Origin: JACIYW01 sp014359745
GTDB taxonomy: Bacteria > Pseudomonadota > Alphaproteobacteria > Rhodobacterales > Rhodobacteraceae
Direction of reading: 5' to 3'
Assembly: GCA_050433985.1 (NCBI GenBank)
Contig: JBNPWE010000027.1
Coordinates: 1-26,397 of the forward strand
DNA: 26,397 nucleotides
The translations under genes were made by a program, and so were the position numbers. Each line of letters begins with the position of its first letter. Positions within the stretch are counted from its first letter, which is position 1. Of the stretch, positions 1 through 9,005 are shown one piece after another. Under the pieces are notes generated by a model that saw only the letters and a list, made by a program, of their open reading frames with translations, did no database searches and was not told the origin of the DNA.

Positions 1-1
1 C

Positions 2-64
2 GGACCCGTCTGGCTCAACCCCGAAACCGAAACCAGCGCCCCTCAAACCAGAGACGCCGCATGA
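2..64 (+). CDS. 3' end of an unidentified upstream gene (partial)
   Basis: An open frame enters from the left edge and stops at TGA 62-64, giving a 20-residue tail that begins GPVWLNPE and ends QTRDAA. The TGA overlaps an ATG at 61-63, an ATGA arrangement typical of coupled bacterial genes, which suggests this is the gene before hsdR in the same operon. In type I restriction loci that position is usually hsdS or hsdM, but 20 residues are too few to identify the protein. The assignment as coding is an inference from the stop/start overlap. Confidence 0.35.
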   Translation, partial: GPVWLNPETETSAPQTRDAA

Positions 65-82
65 AATCAGCGGACAACTCCT

Positions 83-2947
<2,865 letters not shown>

Positions 2948-2959
2948 TCATGGCCACGA

Positions 2960-2996
2960 GAATATTGGTGGCACACCGGGCGGTGAGCCGATATTC
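2960..2996 (+). other. Strong stem-loop just after hsdR
   Basis: GAATATTGG (2960-2968) pairs with CCGATATTC (2988-2996), 9 bp with one G-U. Inside it CACC (2974-2977) pairs with GGTG (2982-2985) around a GGGC loop. It begins 13 bases after the hsdR stop. No T-run follows, so it is not a classic intrinsic terminator; it could protect the hsdR mRNA 3' end or belong to the leader of the reverse transcriptase operon. The rest of 2948-3146 shows nothing I can assign. Confidence 0.5.
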
Positions 2997-3146
2997 GCTT
3001 CGGATGCAAAGGATCAAGATCAATTACCTTCAAGCGGACGTTCCCGGCGTGGCATTTAGACGCCGCTTCAAAGTTGCAATCGGTCTCTACTTTCCACATC
3101 ATAGTTGAGCGTCATGAACCCGATTTGAGTGGGATGAGACTATCTA

Positions 3147-4493
3147 ATGCTCGACCAGATGTTCACTGCGGAGAATTTCCGCCGAATTTTCGATTCTGAG
3201 AACCGCAAGGGGCTCGATGTGGCGAGCCGCTACTTCCCCACGCTAGAACCGCTCACACTCGCCGTGCGCGCGAAAGTGCAAGACATACGAGATCATCGCA
3301 CCATCGAAGAGACGATGGCGGCGGACGTGTTCGAAACAAAACTGATCGCGCTGAAGACGGAACTCGCCGACTTGAAGGCCGACAAATCGGCAGCCGTCGA
3401 TGCCAAGATGAATGAAATCAGCCAGAAGGTTCTCAAATCGAGCTTCAAGATCGACCTGTCCGAAAAGATTGGTCCGAATGGGAAGTCCGTATTCTGCATT
3501 GACGCCGAGCCCGAGACCTTCTTCGTCATCAAGCAGCTCCAGCGCAACATTCATCGCATCTACGGCGTCAAACAGGCGAACCGGCACGACCTAGTCTGCC
3601 AGCTTCGTGACATGCTCGGCGGCAGCTTCCCCTTCGAGCTGATCCGCACCGATATCTCATCATTCTATGAAAGCATCGACCGGAAACGGCTGGTCGAGAA
3701 GCTTGACGACGACCAGCTTTTGAGCCCTGCGTCCAAGAAATACATCAAGCAAGTGCTGGATTCATATGGCGCGATTTCCGGCACTGCGATTGGTGTTCCG
3801 CGTGGAGTCGGGATCAGCGCCTACCTCGCTGAGCTCTACTTGCGACCCGTCGACAAAGCGATCCGGGAGATACCCGGCATGGTCCTCTATTGCCGGTTTG
3901 TCGACGACATTGTAGCCGTGTTTGCGCGACCTCCGGCAGGTGAGAACCTTGGCTCATTCAAGGATCGAATTATCGACATCTTTGGCCACAACTCACTCAC
4001 ACACAATGCATCGAAGACAATTGAAATTCGCCTCGCTGACTCCGAACCCAAGGTATTCGAGTATCTCGGTTATCGCTTCAGCTTGAACAGCGGAAAATGC
4101 GAGATTGGTCCGAGTACGACAAAAGTGGATAAATATCGCGCACGAATGAATGCCGCTTTCGAAGCGTACTGGAGGGTAAGGCCGATCAATCCGAGGACCG
4201 CCTATCGCGAACTGGTCGGACGCATCAAGTTTTTAACGGGCAACACCCGGCTCTCAAATAGCAAATCTCAGGCTACCACTGGTATCTATTTCAATAATTC
4301 TGTCGCTACTGACCTCTCAAGCTTTGATCAGCTCGATAAGGAGTTGAAGGCGCACATCAGCACACTGAAGAGCAGCAGCCTGCAAAAGCAGTTGAAGAAG
4401 TTTAAATTCACCACAGGCTTCATGCAGCGGCGGTATCATAATTTCAGGACGCGAGAGTTACAGATGATAGTAAGGGTCTGGAAGCATGGCTAA
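3147..4493 (+). CDS. drt3a: Defence-associated reverse transcriptase Drt3a-like (DRT type 3)
   Basis: 448-residue protein with the RT palm motifs and no recognisable fused enzyme domain. Motif A is LIRTDISSFYESID (catalytic D169), motif B GVPRGVGIS at 216-224, and motif C FVDD at 251-254, a variant of the usual YxDD. About 130 residues precede the fingers. The next gene is a second, much larger RT overlapping by 8 bases; this tandem pair is the hallmark of DRT type 3 antiphage systems (UG3 + UG8 RT groups). As I recall from published work, the first RT copies an ACACAC template in a dedicated ncRNA into poly(GT). An ACACACA-bearing structured RNA candidate lies just after the second gene. Codon use is clearly more AT-rich than in hsdR or the phage genes, which points to separate acquisition. 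The start ATG has only a weak Shine-Dalgarno (GGGATGAG); M5 is an alternative start. Group assignment rests on gene architecture, not on a tree. Confidence 0.82.
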   Translation: MLDQMFTAENFRRIFDSENRKGLDVASRYFPTLEPLTLAVRAKVQDIRDHRTIEETMAADVFETKLIALKTELADLKADKSAAVDAKMNEISQKVLKSSFKIDLSEKIGPNGKSVFCIDAEPETFFVIKQLQRNIHRIYGVKQANRHDLVCQLRDMLGGSFPFELIRTDISSFYESIDRKRLVEKLDDDQLLSPASKKYIKQVLDSYGAISGTAIGVPRGVGISAYLAELYLRPVDKAIREIPGMVLYCRFVDDIVAVFARPPAGENLGSFKDRIIDIFGHNSLTHNASKTIEIRLADSEPKVFEYLGYRFSLNSGKCEIGPSTTKVDKYRARMNAAFEAYWRVRPINPRTAYRELVGRIKFLTGNTRLSNSKSQATTGIYFNNSVATDLSSFDQLDKELKAHISTLKSSSLQKQLKKFKFTTGFMQRRYHNFRTRELQMIVRVWKHG

Positions 4494-6558
4494 GCGGCGC
4501 ATCTCGCTCACCCACCGAAAACAACGGTCGGTCCTGACAGACATGTTGCCGTTCGAGGTGCCGCCGACCTTTTCCAATCGTGGCTACTATCGCTTTCTGC
4601 GGAATAACAGCATTGAGATCGAAAACGGGTACTTGCGCTGGGTTTGCGAAACCGAAGGCATTGATAGCACGATGCGCCTCCTATTCGGGATCAAGGCCGA
4701 CGCCGTAATCGGCACGGAGGTCGTAACCGAATGGGGTAAGGCAAAGACGCGGCGAACGGTGCCAGTTAGCAAGTGCGAGATGGCGACGATACCGTTTAAT
4801 TTTCGAATCGCCCACAACCTTGACGGGCGGACCTTGAGCGTCGTGCATCCGCGCAATCAGGTCGAGGTCGCAAGCTTCTATGCAGCCCACGGTGCGCTAA
4901 TCATCTACCACACATCTGTCAGTGAGTTTTCGATCCGCCACCCGGTATCGGTATCGCGCTATGTCTATTTCAAGGACAAGCTTCATGATGAGCGGCTGGA
5001 TGCTGTGGCCGGGCTGGAGGAGGAGGATCGCGAGTACGAACAGCTCGGCTCATATTTCGTCTACCGGAAATACCGGAACATCCATCGCTTTTTTGAATCG
5101 TACGAGTACCATCGTAGCGAGAAAAAGTATGATGCGATGGTGCAGATCGACGTTAGCAAGTGCTTCGACAGCATCTACACCCACTCCCTACCCTGGGCCG
5201 TGCTGGGCAAGGAACAAACGAAATTCAGTATGGATTCTTCAAGGCGCACCTTCGGGGGGCGCTTCGACGCCCTCATGCAAAATCTGAATCACAAAGAGAC
5301 CAACGGCATCGTCATTGGCCCGGAGTTTTCTCGGATTTTTGCCGAGATTATTTTGCAGTCAGTGGATGCGGAATTGGTTACCAAGTTGGCTGCGCGGTCC
5401 AAACTTATCCATAAGGTGGATTACGAAATTTTCCGTTACGTCGATGACTTCTTCATTTTCTACAACGAGGATTCGACGCAACTCAAGATTTTCGAAATGC
5501 TTCAGGATATCCTCAAGTGGAAGAAGCTCAGCATCAACAGCGGGAAAATCAAGCGCTACCAGAAGCCGATCATCACCGAGATCACGATCGCCAAAGAGCG
5601 CATCTCGGAACTTCTGAATAACGAGATTGATCCGGTTTGCGAAGAGGAGTTATTGGCTGATCCTGTCAATCCCACAAAACAGAAGTTGTCCTGCGCGATA
5701 AACGCAAATCGGCTAATTACTCGTTACAAGGCCGCCATACAGGAGTCAGGCGCGACCTATGGCGATCTTCTCAATTATACCTTCGCTATCATCGAAAACA
5801 AAATTGAGAAGCTCTTCAAGGCCTACATCGCAAGTGACAAGACGGACCGGGACCGCAAACGTCTCTCCAATGCGCTGCTGGCGATTATGGAGTTTGCCTT
5901 CTTCGCATACTCAGCGAGCCCGAAGGTCAATCACACTATCCGCATTTGCCGAATGATCTCGACCTCAACAGACTTTCTGCACGCTCAGAATCTACCCTAT
6001 GAGCAGAAGCACCTACTGTTCAAGTATGTACACGACAACGTGTTGCAGCAGCTTGAGAAAAACACGATGAGCGTGCATCGTGAGGTCGAAAATCTCTATC
6101 TTCTGATCTCGCTCTCACAAATTGGTCGGGAATACTGGCTGCCGGTCACCGTGCTACTACGTCACTTCCTGATCCAAGAGGAAGAGGGGACCGGAAATTA
6201 CGCCCGTCCAACTGGATTCATGAACCACTTTTCGATCACGATACTGCTGTCATACATCAAGGATAAGGTCAGATATGCGAAGCTGAAAAACTTTGTTGAG
6301 GCGCACGTCATCACTAAGCTTGAATATATGAAAGCGCATTGTCCCAACGATGCTGAGACACTGATCATGTTGCTAGATCTTATTGTTTGCCCATATATCA
6401 GCGCTGCTACCAAAGAAGCCATTGGGCAGATATTTGGGATGGACGCGGCAGGTCTTGCCTCGGTCCAAGCGTCCAATGACCAATGGTTTACTGCTTGGGG
6501 TGACAAATTCGATCTCGGAAAGGAACTGGACGCAAAGCGTAGCCGTGAGGTATACTAG
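4486..6558 (+). CDS. drt3b: Defence-associated reverse transcriptase Drt3b-like (DRT type 3)
   Basis: 690-residue RT translated from an ATG overlapping the end of drt3a, so the two are probably made in fixed ratio and act as a complex. Motif A is MVQIDVSKCFDSIY (D222), motif B TNGIVIGPEFSRIFAE at 272-287, and motif C YVDD at 318-321, so the polymerase site looks intact. About 200 residues lie before motif A and about 360 after motif C; the long C-terminal part is helical with no domain I can name. Size and partner fit Drt3b (UG8), reported as I recall to make the complementary poly(AC) strand without a nucleic acid template. A glutamate at residue 24 (LPFEVPP) lies where an N-terminal acidic residue has been implicated in that activity; this is unverified memory. 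Base composition is low in GC, like drt3a. The gene ends in TATACTAG, overlapping a possible -10 box for the downstream RNA. Confidence 0.82.
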   Translation: MAKRRISLTHRKQRSVLTDMLPFEVPPTFSNRGYYRFLRNNSIEIENGYLRWVCETEGIDSTMRLLFGIKADAVIGTEVVTEWGKAKTRRTVPVSKCEMATIPFNFRIAHNLDGRTLSVVHPRNQVEVASFYAAHGALIIYHTSVSEFSIRHPVSVSRYVYFKDKLHDERLDAVAGLEEEDREYEQLGSYFVYRKYRNIHRFFESYEYHRSEKKYDAMVQIDVSKCFDSIYTHSLPWAVLGKEQTKFSMDSSRRTFGGRFDALMQNLNHKETNGIVIGPEFSRIFAEIILQSVDAELVTKLAARSKLIHKVDYEIFRYVDDFFIFYNEDSTQLKIFEMLQDILKWKKLSINSGKIKRYQKPIITEITIAKERISELLNNEIDPVCEEELLADPVNPTKQKLSCAINANRLITRYKAAIQESGATYGDLLNYTFAIIENKIEKLFKAYIASDKTDRDRKRLSNALLAIMEFAFFAYSASPKVNHTIRICRMISTSTDFLHAQNLPYEQKHLLFKYVHDNVLQQLEKNTMSVHREVENLYLLISLSQIGREYWLPVTVLLRHFLIQEEEGTGNYARPTGFMNHFSITILLSYIKDKVRYAKLKNFVEAHVITKLEYMKAHCPNDAETLIMLLDLIVCPYISAATKEAIGQIFGMDAAGLASVQASNDQWFTAWGDKFDLGKELDAKRSREVY
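6551..6556 (+). promoter_or_regulatory. Possible -10 box for the DRT3 ncRNA
   Basis: TATACT, at the very end of drt3b and including the first base of its stop codon, matches the sigma-70 -10 consensus at five of six positions. A start site 6-8 bases later would be at about 6562-6564, within the first strand of the predicted RNA's outer helix. No convincing -35 is seen at 16-19 bp spacing, so processing from the drt3 mRNA is equally possible. Confidence 0.35.
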
Positions 6559-6559
6559 T

Positions 6560-6700
6560 CGTGGCGCTCCGCTCTACCCTTAATGGCTGTTGGCAGCCCA
6601 CACACAAGCGCCCACGCCCCCTTTGTATCAATCGAAGGTTGCGTAGCAGGACGGTAGGAGCGGGCCGTCCCATTACTTTTAAACCGGGAACGGTTCCATT
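6560..6700 (+). ncRNA. Candidate DRT3 template ncRNA with ACACACA tract and pseudoknot
   Basis: Non-coding stretch directly after drt3b with several mutually compatible helices. P1 pairs CGTGGCGCT (6560-6568) with AGCGCCCACG (6607-6616), 9 bp with one bulged C. Inside it is a hairpin, GGCTG (6585-6589) with CAGCC (6594-6598), loop TTGG. The tract ACACACA (6600-6606) sits unpaired between that hairpin and P1. CCGCTCTACC (6569-6578), in the P1 loop, can pair with GGTAGGAGCGG (6653-6663), 10 bp with one bulged G, making a pseudoknot. Further on, AACCG-GGAA-CGGTT (6682-6695) forms a GNRA-type hairpin, and GGACGG/CCGTCC (6649-6654/6665-6670) is an alternative hairpin that competes in part with the pseudoknot. 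DRT3 systems are known to use an ncRNA with an ACACAC template, so place, motif and fold agree. The 5' and 3' ends are estimates; expression is inferred. Confidence 0.6.
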
Positions 6701-6879
6701 CTCTTGATTATACACCATGCTCGAATGGTCGCTTTTGCGACGCCGCCACGCAGAACCGCGACATGTGATGAAAGTCTGCTTTGGGCCGAGAGTGCCCCCT
6801 CCCATGGTTCCTCCCCGGCCCTGTTTGTCTGCGGGGGGGCGCAGCGCGGCGTTTCGCTAGCGACAGGCACTTTCACCGG
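6701..6879 (+). other. Gene-free spacer, no clear function
   Basis: No credible coding frame. Visible structure is limited to a small hairpin GTCGC-TTTT-GCGAC (6728-6741) and a 6-bp inverted repeat GGGCCG/CGGCCC (6783-6788/6816-6821) with a long loop. The hairpin at 6728 could mark the 3' border of the upstream RNA but lacks a trailing T-run. I see no tRNA, integrase site or recognisable attachment core. Confidence 0.4.
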
Positions 6880-7038
6880 GGAATCCAGGCGGAATCCACC
6901 TGCCGGACGATCTTGGAAAAAGCGACTCGTTATCAAAGGCTTGCGGAATCACGATCGTGGCGTGCTGGATTCTTTTGCGGAAGCCAGGGAATCCAGTTTT
7001 CGGAAGCCACCCCGCCGGAAGCCAGCCAGTGGAAGCCA
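6880..7038 (+). repeat. Cluster of direct GGAAKCCA repeats
   Basis: Seven exact copies of the octamer GGAAKCCA (K is G or T) lie in 159 bases: 6880-6887, 6891-6898, 6979-6986, 6988-6995, 7002-7009, 7017-7024 and 7031-7038. Degenerate relatives occur at 6945 (GGAATC), 7048 (GAAGCC) and 7056 (GAATCC), and an inverted GGATTC at 6967. Spacing is irregular (9-15 bases in the dense part), so this is not a CRISPR array. CACGATCGTG (6950-6959) is a perfect palindrome within it. The cluster sits between the defence genes and the phage methyltransferase operon and could be a protein-binding array (operator or iteron-like). Confidence 0.6.
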
Positions 7039-7076
7039 CCCGCTGCGAAGCCGTTGAATCCGCGTGTATTTTTCGT

Positions 7077-7106
7077 TTGACAAAGCTGCCCCCCTTGACT
7101 CATACC
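7077..7106 (+). promoter_or_regulatory. Candidate sigma-70 promoter for the methyltransferase operon
   Basis: A perfect -35 hexamer TTGACA (7077-7082) is followed after 18 bases by CATACC (7101-7106), a three-of-six match to the -10 consensus; weak -10 boxes are common in alphaproteobacteria. It follows the GGAAKCCA repeats directly, so a protein bound there could control it. The first downstream gene starts 140 bases later. Confidence 0.4.
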
Positions 7107-7123
7107 TTGATCATCGAAGATTT

Positions 7124-7151
7124 GCGCCCGCAGGTATCCCCTCGCGGGCGC
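7124..7151 (+). terminator. Terminator-like or attenuator hairpin before the methyltransferase operon
   Basis: GCGCCCGC (7124-7131) pairs perfectly with GCGGGCGC (7144-7151) around a 12-base loop, followed by TTCTCATTT. The all-GC 8-bp stem and pyrimidine tail resemble an intrinsic terminator, but it lies between the candidate promoter at 7077 and the gene at 7246. It could therefore end leftover transcription from the defence side or act as a leader attenuator. Confidence 0.45.
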
Positions 7152-7245
7152 TTCTCATTTCCCCACATCGCGGATCCCGATCCTGCCGCTGGCATCGCCC
7201 GGCCCGCATCGGCTTGCCCGCCCTGCCCCACATGGAAGCGACCCG

Positions 7246-8505
7246 ATGGACCTGGTCTTTGCGCCGAGCCAGATCGAGACTTGGCCTCTCGACCGGCTGC
7301 GCCCGTACGCCCGCAACGCCAAGATCCACGGCAGCGACCAGGTGGCCAAGATCGCGGCCAGCATGGCGAAGTTCGGCTGGACCGTGCCCTGCATGGTGGC
7401 CGACGATGGTGAACTGATCGCCGGGCACGGCCGGGTGCTGGCGGCGGCAATGCTCGGGCTGAAGGACGTGCCGGTGATCCGGCTCAGCCATCTCGACGAA
7501 GCGGAACGCCGGGCCTACCGCATTGCGGACAATAAGCTCACGGAACTCGGCGAGTGGGACGAGGCCATGCTGCGCGACGAGATCGCGGGGCTGCTGGCCG
7601 AGGATTTCGACCTGTCGCTGCTGGGGATCGCCGACGAGGATCTGGACGCGCTCCTGCGCGATCCGGATCAGATCGATGGCGGCGCGGTCGAGGGCGAGGA
7701 TGACATTCCCGAACCGCCGGTCACACCGGTGTCGGTGCCGGGCGACCTCTGGCAACTCGGGTCGCACCGGTTGATCTGCGGCGACAGCACGTCAGCCGAT
7801 GTGGTCGGACGGTTGCTGGGCGATGTGCGCCCCCTGCTGATGGTGACCGACCCACCCTACGGCGTGGAATATGACCCGTCCTGGCGCAACCAGGCGGGGG
7901 CGGCCAAGACCAGGCGCACCGGCAAGGTGCTGAACGACGACCGGGCCGACTGGCGCGAAGTCTGGGCGCTGTTCCCCGGTGACGTGGCCTATGTCTGGCA
8001 CGGCGCGCTGCATGCGGCGACCGTGGCCGACAGCCTGGTGGCCGCGGGTCTCAGTATCCGGTCACAGATCATCTGGGCGAAGGACCGGCTGGTCCTCAGC
8101 CGCGGCGACTATCACTGGCAGCACGAACCCTGCTGGTATGCGGTGCGCGCGAAGGGCAAGGGCCACTGGGCCGGGGACCGCAAGCAGACGACGCTGTGGC
8201 AGATCTCCGGCAAAGATCAGGACGCCGCGACCGTGCATGGCACACAGAAGCCGGTCGAATGCATGCGCCGCCCGATCCTGAACAATTCCAGCCCGGGTCA
8301 GGCGGTGTTTGAACCCTTCATGGGATCCGGCACCACATTGATCGCGGCCGAGACCACCGGCCGCGTCTGCTTCGGGATCGAGTTGAACCCGGCTTATGTC
8401 GATGTGGCCATCGAGCGCTGGCAGCAATTCACCGGGCAGGAAGCGGTGCTGGCGGAATCCGGGGAGAGTTTCGCAACCCTCAAATCCAGGAGACTGGCAG
8501 CATGA
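7246..8505 (+). CDS. ParB-domain DNA methyltransferase, DPPY type (first paralogue)
   Basis: 419-residue phage-type orphan DNA methyltransferase. Residues 10-115 form a ParB/Srx-like N-terminal domain, with GELIAGHGRVLAA at 55-67 and RRAYRIADNKLTE just after. The C-terminal half is an N4/N6 methylase domain in which motif IV (DPPY, 202-205) precedes the AdoMet-binding FMGSGT (358-363), the order of beta-class enzymes. DPPY favours adenine-N6 as target but does not prove it. No cognate nuclease is adjacent, so the likely role is protection of phage DNA from host restriction or epigenetic control. It is the first of five genes joined by stop/start overlaps, sharing ATGA at 8502-8505 with the next. 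A closely related paralogue lies one gene downstream. An ATG at 7231 is out of frame; the start at 7246 fits the family N-terminus. Confidence 0.88.
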   Translation: MDLVFAPSQIETWPLDRLRPYARNAKIHGSDQVAKIAASMAKFGWTVPCMVADDGELIAGHGRVLAAAMLGLKDVPVIRLSHLDEAERRAYRIADNKLTELGEWDEAMLRDEIAGLLAEDFDLSLLGIADEDLDALLRDPDQIDGGAVEGEDDIPEPPVTPVSVPGDLWQLGSHRLICGDSTSADVVGRLLGDVRPLLMVTDPPYGVEYDPSWRNQAGAAKTRRTGKVLNDDRADWREVWALFPGDVAYVWHGALHAATVADSLVAAGLSIRSQIIWAKDRLVLSRGDYHWQHEPCWYAVRAKGKGHWAGDRKQTTLWQISGKDQDAATVHGTQKPVECMRRPILNNSSPGQAVFEPFMGSGTTLIAAETTGRVCFGIELNPAYVDVAIERWQQFTGQEAVLAESGESFATLKSRRLAA

Positions 8506-9005
8506 ACAGACCCATCGCCATCCAGCAGGCTGCAACCAGCCATGACGAAATCGCCGCTCTCGCCAGCGCGGTGACCGACTATCAGGAGAAGCTGCGCGAC
8601 GCGAAAGGCTATCCTCGGATCGACGCCCTGCAACAGGATTTGCGTGCCACGCGCCAGCGCCTCGCCGTGCTGTTCGGCGAGCGCCATGGCTGGCGACTGT
8701 CCAGATCGGACTTTTCACCCTCGGTTCTCGCGCGGCGCGGCTTGTTCAATGGGCGCGGCTACCACGTCGATCCCTGGCCGCGCGAGCTCGTCGATCATGG
8801 GTATTTCTACCGCAAGGACAGGAAAGCCGCAGCGGTGGCCGCCCATCTCTACGGCACATTCGATGCCGCGAAGTGTCAGGATACTGAGGCCACGGCTGCG
8901 CTTTACGGGCTTCGCGTCACCTGGCCCGAGGATTTCCCGAGCTGGTATCTCCCCGGCCGAACCACGCTGATCGTCTGCACGCCGCTGGCCGAACCCGCGC
9001 GATGA
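8502..9005 (+). CDS. Conserved phage protein of unknown function between two methyltransferases
   Basis: 167 residues, translationally coupled on both sides (ATGA at 8502, and TGA within ATGATG at 9002-9005). The first 60 residues are predicted helical and polar (DEIAALASAVTDYQEKL). The rest is rich in aromatic residues, with GYHVDPWPRELVDHGYFYR near residues 86-104 and a WPEDFPSWYLPG segment near the end, suggesting a small globular domain. I do not recognise a family. Tight packing between two ParB-methylases suggests it works with them, for example as a specificity or accessory factor, but that is inference only. Confidence 0.75.
   Translation: MNRPIAIQQAATSHDEIAALASAVTDYQEKLRDAKGYPRIDALQQDLRATRQRLAVLFGERHGWRLSRSDFSPSVLARRGLFNGRGYHVDPWPRELVDHGYFYRKDRKAAAVAAHLYGTFDAAKCQDTEATAALYGLRVTWPEDFPSWYLPGRTTLIVCTPLAEPAR

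Noticed and set aside
3999..4005. Another ACACACA inside drt3a
   Set aside because: Within coding sequence (LTHNAS) and without surrounding helices. Similar short tracts occur by chance elsewhere, for example near 15049, so the motif alone is not evidence without its structure.
6526..6531. CTGGAC as -35 for the ncRNA promoter
   Set aside because: Poor match and 19-base spacing to TATACT; not enough to call a -35.
6880..7060. CRISPR array
   Set aside because: Repeat unit is only 8 bases, spacing is irregular and there are no cas genes.
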